Position numbers and translations under genes: made by a program. Below the pieces are notes generated by a model. That model was given only the letters and a program-made list of their open reading frames with translations, ran no database searches and was not told the DNA's origin. This document shows, piece by piece, positions 11,548 to 22,117 of a stretch of 64,000 bases of DNA (positions are counted from its first letter, which is position 1; each line of letters opens with the position of its first letter). Source of the stretch: Zea mays (taxonomy: Eukaryota; Streptophyta; Magnoliopsida; Poales; Poaceae); assembly GCF_902167145.1 (NCBI RefSeq), contig NC_050098.1:31986501-32050500 (forward strand), read 5' to 3'.

Positions 11548-12063
11548 GTGCGCCGGCGTTCGCCGTAAGGATCTATGTCGGTGCCTCTTCTCACGGCGAC
11601 CTTGCCGCTGGAGAGCTTGTGCTCTTCGTCTCCGACCTCCCCAACGGGTTGGCGCTGCCGATTTCGTCTTTCTTCGTGCTGCTGCTGGAGGGGCTTGGCC
11701 TCCAACCTCAACACTTTACGCCCTGCTTCATCCTTCAGGCAGCCATCATCGCCTACCTCTGCAAGATGTCCGTGGGGGCGACGCTTCTTCCCACTTCTTC
11801 CTCTAGCATTCGGAGGAAAGGATGTTCACCAGCCTTGTGAAGGAGGGAAGCGGGCTGAGCTGCGGCTCCAGCTTTCGTGCCTCCATCTCCATGGGGTGGG
11901 AAGCAAGCCGTACTACGGCTCCATCTATTTGGCTTTGATGGCTTCGGTGCTGCCTCCAACTGGCCTGGCTGCTGAAGACGCCGCCAGGGAGGTCGTACAA
12001 GACGTCGTACACCGTGGAGATGGCGGCTGCGCGCTTCCAGTGCGGCCCTACTGATGTCGAGTA
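11548..12063 (+). pseudogene. remnant of a Tat-element antisense ORF (gypsy-type 'transposase 28'-like domain)
   Basis: On the + strand, opposite to the gag and integrase remnants, residues encoded at about 11619-11775 include SSFFVLLLEGLGLQPQHF and a following helical stretch. This resembles the N-terminal domain found in antisense ORFs of plant gypsy elements (the family called putative gypsy-type transposon domain, PF04195). It also resembles the segment FFKAWLRF...LHQLTPN of the intact antisense ORF at 50163-51782. Frames change several times and stops occur, so no product is expected. The family call rests on weak visible similarity. Confidence 0.45.
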
Positions 12064-13045
12064 GGCCATACCTGTAGACATAAGGCTAGGGCCCCGCTTG
12101 AAGGCAGATGTAATAACTATGTTTTTGTAAGGTACTTTTGAGTATTATTTATCGAGTAGTATTAGCACTTATCTGCATACTATTTGTCCCTGTTGTGTGT
12201 GGCGTTGCCGACTCCTCCCTGGTACCTGGCCCCCCTGGGCTGTAGGCTCGACGTGTCAAGATTGGATACCAGCATACCTAAAAGAGTTGGGAACGGCCCC
12301 CAGGAGGTAGCCTCGACTGGGACCTGGACCTGAACACAACTTCGGCTAGGGAGCATTAGTAGTACACCCATAGGACCCATCGTCTGACATTATCCATCCT
12401 TTGATACATGCACAGGACCTGCAGGTTTTAGTCTGGGAAGCCAAGTTGTGTGTCCGGACCCTCTGGACCGCGGTTCCAAATACTAGGACACCCGTCGCAG
12501 AGTGGTGGAGCGTGCAGGCTTACGGTACGGGACCAGGCTAAGCGGCTACACGGCTTCAGACCACCCCAGGAGACAAGTATCCATTCTCTAGAGCCGGACC
12601 CCAGGTTGTCAGACCCACAGGACTATAGCTCCAAATACTAGGGTGCCCGTCACAGAGTGGTGGAGTGTGCAGGCTTTGGGTACGGAACCAAGCTAAGCGG
12701 CTACAATGCTCCGGACCATCCTATGGAACGAGCTCCCATTCTTTAGAACCGGCCCCCAGGCTACCGGATCCCCTGCTTTCGTAGAGGGGTCCTAAACTGT
12801 AGGCCTGGCTACTCAATTCGGATATCATCATGCCGGAACAGATCGGAACTGTACGGGTGGGTTAGATAAAAAATAATATCCGGAAACTGCAGGATAAAAC
12901 CATGGAGGCAGGAGGATAAAATTGTCATAGGAGTATATCTAAGGGGGTAAGTCTTCTATTTATAACTTGACATGCATGGGTGCAGACCAACAGGCCAGGT
13001 TTATGAGGGCGGACTTCACCGGGCTGGCGTACACGTATGCACTAC
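12064..13045. other. non-coding internal region of the Tat element
   Basis: No coding frame can be supported here. It holds a two-copy 155-bp tandem repeat and several motifs of the CCGGACC and CCCCCAGG type. In a Tat element this is the region between the antisense ORF and the pol end. Confidence 0.5.
12475..12784. repeat. two tandem copies of a 155-bp unit
   Basis: Copies begin with TCCAAATACTAGG at 12475 and at 12630. Both continue through a CAGAGTGGTGGAG(C/T)GTGCAGGCTT segment and an AAGC(T)AAGCGGCTACA-like segment, with roughly 80 per cent identity by eye. Confidence 0.75.
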
Positions 13046-13508
13046 CTAGTTACAAAAGGGAGAGAAACTCAACCCCTCAGACTTGCTTCTATGGATAGAA
13101 CTTACAGAGGTGCACCAGGGGTTAGGTAGAGGTACCCCTTCAGTTGTGGCGAGGCGGGCACTCCCGGGTCGGAATACTTCCGTCACCTTGAAGGGTCCTT
13201 CCCAACTGGGGGAGAGTTTGTGGAGCCCTTCTCGCTTCAGTACTCGCCATAGGATTAGGTCTCGGACCCCGAGTTCCCTACTATGCACGATCCGCTGGCG
13301 GTGGCGCCCAAGCGCTTGGTTGTATCGTGCATTTCAGGTTGCCGCTTGCCATCTGCGTTCGTTGATGAAGTCCACATCCTCATGCCGCAGCTATTCCTAC
13401 ATAGACTTGTTAAAATACTGGACCCGTGAGGAGCCCATAAGGGTTTCCAGGGGAAGGCAGGCTTCAACCCCGTAGACCAGGAAGGACGGGGTCTCCCCGA
13501 TGGCCTGA
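13046..13508 (-). pseudogene. integrase C-terminal remnant
   Basis: The - strand encodes, across a frame change and one stop, the end of a gypsy integrase. GETPSFLVYGVEACLP (~13490-13440) is the motif that follows the catalytic core, and KLSPSWEGPFKVTEVFRPGS (~13230-13160) is the conserved C-terminal motif. The start of the usual integrase, RT, RNase H and protease are missing. The joint with gag is immediate: the gag stop codon is at 13511-13509 and integrase sequence begins within about ten bases. Confidence 0.8.
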
Positions 13509-15128
13509 CTAGTCGTCATCACCGGAGTTGGAGTCTCCGGTGAAAACGTCCTTCAGGACCCCCTCGGGTGACTGATACCCGAGGTCTGGTTCTCCTGCGG
13601 CCACCTCGCCGCTGTCGGCCCTTTCCTTGCCAGGTCGGCGACGAGGAGGGGAGCCATCCTTGGAGGTCTTCTTGCGTCGCTCGCTGACGCGTTTTGCGAG
13701 TTCGATGATCTCGCGACACTCCGGGGCGCTATGGCGACTGTTGGGGTGTACAGGGCATGAGTCGTTGTTACCCCTCTGTGGCCGTGGGCGCTTGTTGCAC
13801 TCGTTTCGGCCCCCAGTCGCAGCTGCGATGACCGGAGCAGCAGACAGCGGCCTCTCGGAGCCGCGGTTCTTCTTCTTCTTTTTGTCGTCCTGAGAGACGG
13901 CACCCGAGCCACCTGTCTGGGCAACCCCGGTCTATGGTGCCGAGTGCCATGCACGGCCCTCGGCAGCCCTAGCGCACTTGTTGGCCAGAGCGAAGAGCGT
14001 GGTGACAGTTTCCACGTCATGCGTGGCCAACTTCTCCAGCATTTTCTCATCACGCACCCCCTAGCGGAAGGCGGTGATGATGGAAGCGTCGGAGATACGG
14101 GGTATAGTCCCTCGTACCCTAGTGAAGCGGGAGATGAAGGTCCGGAGAGTTTCCCCGGGCTCCTGCCTCACTGCATGGAGGTGAGCCTCCACGCCATGCC
14201 GCTGGTAAGCACTGGCGAAGTTCGCTGCGAACCTCGCGCAGAGTTCTTCCCATGAGTAGATTGATCCTGGGGTAAGGTTCATGAGCCAAGTCCGGGCAGG
14301 CCCAGACAAGGCAACATGAAAATATGTTGCCATTATGGCGGTGTCTCCACCTGCTGCCATAATGGCGGTGACGTACACCTGCAAGAATTCTGACAGGGTT
14401 GGACGTACCGTCGTACTTTTCCGGCAGGTGCGGCCGGAACTTGGGTGGCCAGGTCGCTGCGCGGAGATGATCCGCGAGTGCAGAGCAGCCCACGCCGGCC
14501 AAGGGGACACCCGCCTGGAATCGGGCGCCTATTGGGGGTTGCGGTGCTACCGCAGCAAAGTTTTGATCGAGGTTGCGACCCTCGATGTTTTGTCGGCGCT
14601 CACGTGCCCTTTCTAGAGAGACTCGAGCGTCTTCGCGACCCTCGAAGTTTTGTCGGCGCTCCCGCGCCCTCTCTAGGAAGACCGGGCATCCTCTCCCGCA
14701 CGCCTGCGACTGAGCTCTGCCCGGAGGTCGTCGGTCTGCGCGCCCCTCACAGAGGGTGAGCGCACAGACGTCGTCGCCTCATGTTGGCACCGGGATGACC
14801 GTGGCCTCGACCTGGTCGAGCCAGAGTGCGCCATGCCGAGCAGTCGGTCGACGTCGTCCCGCCACTGCTTCATGGCCCCTGGTGAGGCCGTGGAGCTTGG
14901 AGGGTGACGCAGCAACTCCCTGGCCGCAGACAATGCCCCCGGAGCCGCCCTCGACGGCGTTCGGGATGTCTGCGCAGTTGTATGCTGCTGTGCAGCGTGC
15001 ATAGCAGCAACGCCCGGCACCGGGCGGTTGGGAACCTGTGGCATGGAAGAGGCAGCTTCCTCCTCCACCAGGAAATCCACCGAAGTCTCGGCGTGGTGCT
15101 CCATGATTTGCACCATCGTGCTGAGCAA
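13509..15128 (-). pseudogene. gag of the Tat element, frameshifted
   Basis: The - strand frame from 15128 encodes a long disordered, Ser/Arg-rich N-terminal region. At about 14400-14100 a retrotransposon gag core follows (PARTWLMNLTPGSIYSWEEL, then a FISRFTRVRGTIP motif). A Lys/Arg-rich tail ends in an acidic GDDD before the TAG at 13511-13509. The frame changes at least twice and there is a stop after the core, so the protein is not made as one chain. No CCHC knuckle is obvious. A 60-bp direct duplication lies at about 14575-14690. Confidence 0.78.
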
Positions 15129-15153
15129 GAAGCAAAAACCTAAAGCCTAGGCC

Positions 15154-15171
15154 CCTACCTGGCACACCAAA
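15154..15171 (-). promoter_or_regulatory. primer binding site of the Tat element
   Basis: On the - strand TTTGGTGTGCCAGGTAGG directly follows the LTR end. Tat-type elements commonly carry a TTTGGCGCGCCAGGTAGG-like site here. I do not assign the tRNA. Confidence 0.7.
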
Positions 15172-16340
15172 TGTCGGAGAGGAAATCTCCGGGCGGGTGG
15201 CGGAATGCACCCGCCCTAAATCCTAAGATAAGGAGGGGCCTAAGCGTTTTGCCTATTAGGTTGAAACGGGAAGAACACAAGAATACACAAGGGTTTAGAG
15301 TGGTTCGGGCCGCCGGAGCGTAATACCCTACTCCACTGTGTGATGTATTGAGCTTGAGAGCTTGTATGAACTTGTGAGCCTGAGCTGGGTCTAAGTGTGT
15401 CTGAGTCTAAGTGATCCCCCTTCGTAACGTTGCGTGCCTCCCCTTTTATAGCTAAAGGAGGGCACGTACAAGAGTGCTGAGCCCCGACATGCGGGCCTAG
15501 GGACATAACGGATGAAATACTTGGAGCAAATAATGCTAGTCGCCAGTGCACTCTCCTCGCGCCCTGATATTCGCATCCTGCGTAGTATCGGCGTGCAGCG
15601 GAAGCTTCACTGGCGACGTACGAGTGATGATGAGCACAGTGTATGCCGCAGCACGGGCGTACTACCTGCCACCGGGGCGGACGGGCACGCGCCTGCTGGA
15701 TGGCCTGGTCGCCGCCCGTCAGCAGAGTGGACAGGGCACATTAAATGCTGAGGCGGCACATCGCTTGTCAGTGGAGTAGACATGGCGTATTTAATGATGA
15801 GGAGACACATCACCTGCCAGCTTGACAGGCGGCGCGCCTCCTCCGCAATAAATGCGCGGCCCAGAGGCCTTACGTCTGGCTCCGCCCGCTAGCTTACGTC
15901 ACAGGCAGTAGGCCACGTGGCAGCATCGGGTCTCCGCCTGAGTGGGGAGCGCTCGCGGTATGGTGTCAGCACCGGACCCCTGCCTGGCCTTGATTAAGGC
16001 CTGGGTATTCTTAGCCTTGGAATCCCGGGACCCCACTGTGAGTATCCCGGACCCCTCCTGAGGGGTCCGGGACCCGTCCCAGGGGTCTGGTTTGTACCTG
16101 TGGAGGTCTTGAACCTCACCCGGAGGTCCGGGCTGTTAATCCAGGGGTTCGACACTTTTCCGTGGGGTCCGGACCCACTGTCGCCACCTTGGAGTATATC
16201 GTCTCCTCTGGCCACGTGGCGGCCCCGGGGCCGCCCACGTGGAGGAGTCGGGTGCTGTTCACCGCGCGACTAGAGATAGCCGCGCGGACACCGTATCTTC
16301 ATACTGTAGTAAGGGGTACCCCTGATTTAGGGTACCGACA
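15172..16340 (-). repeat. 5' LTR of the decayed Tat element (about 1169 bp)
   Basis: The LTR begins TGTCGG at 15172 and ends CCGACA at 16340, perfect inverted ends. A - strand TATA box (CTATAAAAGG-like, 15442-15451) lies in a suitable place. An alternative right end is TTCGACA at 16154, but the 16340 end pairs better and abuts ATATG, which is followed by the CACTA element. The second LTR cannot be compared. Confidence 0.72.
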
Positions 16341-16345
16341 ATATG

Positions 16346-16725
16346 CACTACCAGAATCCGAGGCTTTGCCGAGTGTTGTATTCTTTGTCGAGTGCATTTT
16401 GTCGGGCACTCGGCAAAGAAGGCTTTGCCGAGTGCCGCACTCGGTAACGTTAGGCTCTCGACACAGAGCCCCTTTACCGAGTGCTGAACACTCGGCACAG
16501 TACGGCACTCGGCAAAGACAAGTTTGCCGAGTGTCAAACACTCGACAAAGGGGGCTCTCGGCAAATGGCTATCAACGGCCGTCCCAAAGCTGACGGCCGT
16601 CAGTCTTTGCCGAGAGCCAAAGTCTGGCACTCGGCAAAGAGGCTTCTTTGTCGAGTGTCTAACAGCTAGCACTCGGCAAAGCTGCCTTTGCCGAGTGTCA
16701 GCTCTAGACACTCGGCAAAGTATAT
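16346..16725. repeat. left subterminal repeats of the CACTA element
   Basis: About ten copies of TTTGCCGAGTG or its complement occur, often as facing pairs around a short variable centre, so the single strand can form many small hairpins. Short open frames here on either strand are products of the repeat. Confidence 0.9.
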
Positions 16726-17582
16726 TTTTATTTTTTTGATTTTGTCTCCCAAACTTTTTGTGGTATGTTCCTACACTATGTAGACCTACATGTATCATTT
16801 TTGGACAATTATAACATAGTTTCAATCGTTAGTAAATTTAGTTTGTATATTTGAATTTCTTCGGAAAATACAAATTTGAACTGCAGGTCACTCAAAACTT
16901 GGACAACCGTACATGCAAAAATGATATTCATGTTACTTAGCATAAGTTACGACCGATTGCAGGTGTGGACCGGAAACTTCGAGCATGTTTAGTGAAATGA
17001 TATTCATGTTACTTAGAGGACTACACATGAAATCAAAGAGTTTCAATGTGGATCTCTTATGTTTCTACACATAATGTCTCACAACTTTCTCCAAACATTC
17101 TAAAATTTTTATCACAGCCTGTACATATGATATCATGACACGTGGACAAGTTTCATGATTTTCTGACTTTGTTTGTGTTTTATTACAATTTTTAAACATG
17201 TGGATGCCAAGTTCACGGCCATGTTTAGTGAGCATGTTGCTCGAAGTTTCCGGTCCGCACCTGCAATCGGTCGTAACTTATGCTAAGTAACATGAATATC
17301 ATTTTTGCATGTACGGTTGTCCAAGTTTCGAGTGACCTGCAGTTCAAATTTGAATTTTCCGAAGAAATTCAAATAAACGAACTAAATCTACTAACGATTG
17401 AAACTATGTTATAATTGTCCACAAATGATACATGTAGGTCTACATAGTGTAGGAACATACCACAAAAAGTTTGGGAGACAAAATCAAAAAAATAAAAATA
17501 TACTTTGCCGAGTGTCTAGAGATGACACTCGGCAAAGGCAGCTTTGCCGAGTGCTAGCTGTTAGACACTCGGCAAAGAGGTA
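16641..17582. repeat. 345-bp inverted repeat near the CACTA left end
   Basis: Positions ~16641-16985 are repeated in inverse orientation at ~17238-17582, with a spacer of about 250 bp. Identity is very high by eye: only scattered single changes and small indels. A transcript across it would fold into a long hairpin. Confidence 0.9.
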
Positions 17583-18510
17583 GTAAAGAATCTTTGCCGA
17601 GTGCCGCCGATCTGGCACTCGGCAAAGAATATTTTATAATTTTAAAAAAATCTTTGCCGAGTGCCAGATCGCTGGCACTCGGCAAAGAAGGAAAATAACT
17701 ATCCGACCGTTCTTCTTTCTCCTTTCTCTTCTCTCACGCGCTGTCTTCCTTTCTTCTCTGTCCGCGCCGCCGCGCCGCCTTTGTGCCCGCCGCCGCGCCG
17801 TCTACCGGCCGCCGCGGCCTCCCCACGCCGTCTGCCCGCCGTCGCGGCCTCCCCACGCCGGCCCCTTGCCGCGGCTGTGTGCCGTGCCCGCCGCGCCCTC
17901 CTCGGCCGTGCGCCGTGCCCTCCGCGGCCGTGTGTCGTGCGCCGTCTGCCCGCCCCCTCCCCGCGGCCGTGCCCGCCGCACCCGCTCGCTCGTCGCGCCG
18001 CCGCCTCGCCGCCCGCCACCGAAGGTATAAATTATGCGTGTTTATATTATTTATATGTGTGTTTATATGCGTGTTTATATGGGTGTTCATGAATTTATGC
18101 ATGATTATATGTTGTGTGTTTATTAGTTAATAAACAATATTATTTATATGCATGTTTAACTGTTTTGGTCATTTGTTGATAATGAACTGGTATTAGTTAA
18201 TAAACAATATTATTTACCATGATTTAATTTGAACAAACACATGTTTATATTAATGTAATCAAAGTAGACATGTTTATATTAATGTAATCAAAGTAGACAC
18301 AATCACATTTTTAATGAGAAGGAGAATGAGGGTATTTGTGTGTAGGTTGAATGTCCTTATCATTTTATCCATGGATTTCCGGCCATCGTGCCGTTAAATT
18401 ATGCGTGGAAGACAGCCATCGTGCTGATACTTTTATTTGCAGGATTTCGAAACCTCCCCGTGCAGGGGAGGTGCTGCCGAAATTTTCTGTTGCTAGGCTT
18501 CTGTTAGGGG
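17583..18510 (+). promoter_or_regulatory. 5' leader of the CACTA transposase gene
   Basis: After further TTTGCCGAGTG repeats (to ~17690) comes a very GC-rich block of GCCGCC repeats (~17760-18024). It ends in CCGAAG|GTATAA, a plausible donor at 18025. TTTATTTGCAG at 18432-18442 is a plausible acceptor, giving a 418-bp 5' UTR intron rich in TTTATATG repeats. The transposase ATG at 18511 follows 68 bp later. Confidence 0.6.
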
Positions 18511-21500
18511 ATGGAGGACCGTGAGTGGATGTACACGGGCCGTAGAGGAAGGAACGATGTCACCACTGAATGGATTAGAAAGACCGATGATTTCGTGGAA
18601 TGGGCATATGGCGAAGCTGCTAAAGGAGCGAGTCTAGTCCCATGCCCGTGCAGCAAATGTGACAACCGGAAAAGAAAACCAAAGAAGACCATGGTAGAAC
18701 ATATTTGGAAGAATGGATTTACGCCGGGCTATACTCGGTGGATATTTTATGGTGAAGCGCATCGTACGAGAGAGGAGGTGATGAGACAACGTGTCGAGGA
18801 TTATGACGCAGATGCGGGGGTAGCGGATATGTTGAACGACTATCAGGAGGCACAGTACACGGGAGGATGTATGGATGACGAGCCAGATCCGACTGCAAAG
18901 GCGTTCTACGACATGTTCGACGCGGCACAGAAGCCCCTTCACGGCCAGACAAAGGTTTCTCAACTGGATGCCATTGGGCGTTTAATGGCGTTCAAGTCGC
19001 AGTACAGCATGAGTAGAGACGCATTCGATGGCTTGTTGACGGTTATTGGGAGTCTGCTTCCGGATGATCACGTTCTGCCAAAGAGCATGTACGAGGCACA
19101 GAAACTACTTCGTGCACTCAAGATGACGTATGAGCAGATTCATGCTTGTCCGAAGGGCTACGTGCTATTTAGGAAAGAATACGCGGAGGCAAAGTACTGT
19201 CCCAAGTGTAATTCGTCTAGGTTTATGGAGGTAGACTCTGGTGATGGACAGAAGAGGCAGCTCGACATCCCCTTGACAATCCTACGACACCTTCCGTTCA
19301 TACCGAGGATCCAGCGTCTGTACATGACAGAGGAATCCGCGAAACAGATGACATGGCACAAAAATGGAAAACGACACAATCCTGACAAGATGGTGCATGC
19401 ATCAGATGATGAAGCATGGAAACACTTTGATGACATTCACCGTGAGAAAGCCGAAGAGGCTCGTAATGTACGTGTTGCGTTGGCCACAGATGGGTTCAAT
19501 CCCTATGGAATGAGCGCTGCCCCGTACACATGTTGGCCCGTGTTTGTTATCCCAATCAATCTCCCCCTGGTGTGTTCTTTCAAAGGCAGAATATATTCAT
19601 GTCGTTGATAATTCCCGGACACCCGGGGAACAAAATGGGCGTGTACATGGAGCCTTTGATCGATGAATTGGTACGTGCCTGGGAGGAAGGGGTATGGACG
19701 TATGACCGAGCTACGAAGACAAACTTCAGAATGCATGTTTGGTACCAGTACTCAATGCATGACTTACCGGCGTATGGGCTATTCTGTGCCTGGTGTGTTC
19801 ACGGTAAGTTCCCATGCCCAGTTTGCAAGGAAGCTCTCAGGTTCATTTGGTTGAAAAAGGGTGGCAAATATTCGTCCTTCGATAAACATCGACAATTTCT
19901 TCCTGCTGACCATCCATTCCGCCTAGACATCAAGAACTTTACGAAAGGTGTCGTAGTGACAGACCGCCCACCTGCAACGATGACTGGTGTCGAAATTCGT
20001 CAACAGATAGATGGGCTCGTGGCCAATACAGAAGGTGGTTTTGTAGGATATGGTGAGCAGCATATGTGGACACATAAGTCTGGCTTGACTCGGCTCCCCT
20101 ATTATGACGACCTGCTCCTTCCACACAACATTGACGTGATGCACACTGAAAAGAATGTTGCTGAGGCACTATGGGCAACAATTATGGACATTCCTGATAA
20201 GTCAAAGGATAATGTGAAGGCAAGAGTGGATTTGGCAGCGTTATGTGATAGACCAAAACTAGAGATGAAGCCGCCAAGTGGCGGAAAGACGTGGAGAAGG
20301 CCTAAGGCCGATTTTGTCCTAAGCAGGGCCCAGAGGAAGGAAGTACTTCAGTGGATCAAGATGTTGATGTTCCCTGATGGGTATGCATCTAACCTGAGTA
20401 GGGGGGTGAACTTATCTACTATGCGAGTCTTAGGGATGAAGAGTCATGACTTCCACATATGGATTGAACGGATTCTTCCTGCGATGGTTCGAGGCTATGT
20501 CCCTGAGCATGTCTGGCTAGCGCTTTCAGAGTTGAGCTATTTCTTCCGTCAGCTTTGTGCAAAAGAGTTATCTCGGACCGTTGTTGCAGACTTGGAAAGA
20601 TTGGCCTCCGTGTTACTGTGTAAGCTTGAGAAGATATTTCCACCCGGCTTCTTCAATCCAATGCATCATTTGATTCTTCATCTCCCCTATGAGGCACGAA
20701 TGGGGGGGCCCGTGCAGGGACGTTGGTGCTATCCAATCGAGAGATGTCTAAAGACTATTCGAAAGAAATGTAGAAATAAATGCAAAATCGAGGCTTCCAT
20801 TGCAGAGGCATACATTCTAGAGGAGGTCTCAAACTTCACAATAATTTATTATGGTGACAAACTGCCGAGCGTGCATAATCCACCCCCTCATTACAATGAT
20901 GGCGACAATGAATCGAACCTTAGCATATTTCGAGGCCAACTCGGAAGCGCAAGTGGCTCGACCACCAAGACCCTGACACATGAAGAGTGGCGGCATATCA
21001 TGCTATACGTATTGACCAACCTTGAAGAGGTGACGCCATACATGGAACAATTTCTTCATGAATTCTGGCGTCGATCAAGGGATCTCACTCCACAGGAATA
21101 TGACGCTCTTCTTAGAAAGGGTGCGAGAAATGGGTTGCCTGATTTCATTTCCTGGTTCAAACGTAAGGTACGTGCTTAGTTTGTAAAAGAGATACGTCTT
21201 TGAACTCAATTTAGCGTCTTTTAACTTGCGCATACTTGCAGGGCCAAAGAGATCCGTCTATGAGTGCCGAGTTGAGACAAGTAGCCAACGACTTTGCTTA
21301 TAGGGTCAAGAAATATTCTGGGTATGACGTCAATGGATACCGTTTTCGCACAACACACTACGACAAAAGTCGGCCCAATCGGAAAACAACGTGTTCTGGA
21401 GTCTTTACGCCGGGCCTTGACAATGTCGATTATTTTGGACGAATTGAAGAATTATATGAGCTCAATTTTTATGGTTCCAAACCTCTTACTCCAGTGATAT

Positions 21501-22015
21501 TCAAATGTCATTGGTTTGACCCTCAAGTGACGAGACGGACACATTCTAATCTTGGGATAGTCGAAATTCGACAAGATTCCACCTTAGCAGGAGACGATGT
21601 CTATACCGTGGCCCAACAGGCCACACAAGTGTATTATCTCCCATATGCGTGTCAAACGAAAGAACATCTTAAGGGTTGGGATGTTGTGTATAAGGTATCG
21701 CCGCACGGGAGGTTACCTGTTCCTAACGATGAAGATTACAACTTAGACCCGGACACATATGATGGAGAGTTCTTCCAAGAAGATGGGCTAGAAGGGCGAT
21801 TTGAGATAGACTTAACTGAAGCTATCGGAATGGACGTAGATATTGAAATGGTTGTTGATGAGGAGGATGATGAGGTGCAAAATGATAATGACTTAGTAAT
21901 CCTTGAAGGCAATGATGAGGTTGCGTCTTCCGATGGTGTTGAGATTGAAATGCTTGATTGTGATTATGAGAGTTATGATCCGGCTAACCCCGACACATAT
22001 GAAGATTATTTTTAA
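18511..22015 (+). pseudogene. CACTA transposase (TNPD/TNP2 type), frameshifted
   Basis: The gene encodes a DNA-cutting transposase of the En/Spm superfamily. Residues ~1-75 form a transposase-associated zinc-finger-like domain (CPCSKC motif). The central transposase_21 region runs through both frames (CPKGYVLFRKEYAEAKYCPKC, ~19147; GMSAAPYTCWPV, ~19509; SLIIPGHPGNKMGVYMEPL, ~19600). A DUF4218-like part follows (MHHLILHLPYEARMGGPVQG, ~20660-20720), and a DUF4216-like C-terminus lies after an intron. The intron is 21168-21240/1 (AAG|GTACGT ... TTGCAG|GGC). The last ~60 residues are acidic. The frame breaks at a run of five C (19563-19567), where one base seems to be missing; beyond it the frame is open. 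Everything else is well preserved, so this copy is recent but unable to make the enzyme unless the shift is bypassed. Confidence 0.9.
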
Positions 22016-22117
22016 TCGATGTAATGTTATATGACTTTTTATTTCGCACCTGTTTTTAAATACATCTTTTTATATGTGCTTATTTGTTTACTCTTAATTG
22101 CAGGTTGTTGGACAAAT

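Larger units (their letters stand above)
11548..16340 (-). mobile_element. decayed Tat-type Ty3/gypsy element, pol deleted
   Basis: Read on the - strand, the element has a 5' LTR (16340-15172), a primer binding site, gag (15128-13509), only the C-terminal end of integrase (13508-13046), a non-coding region, and an antisense ORF remnant (11548-12063). Its 3' LTR is not visible because Sirevirus and chromovirus insertions interrupt the left end. The layout, with an antisense ORF downstream of pol, is typical of Tat-lineage elements; the loss of protease, RT and RNase H makes it a non-autonomous derivative. Confidence 0.8.

Noticed and set aside
16259..16825. 188-codon frame with CRVPDTRQ-type repeats; similar frames at 24192-24918
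   Set aside because: These are translations of TTTGCCGAGTG subterminal repeats.
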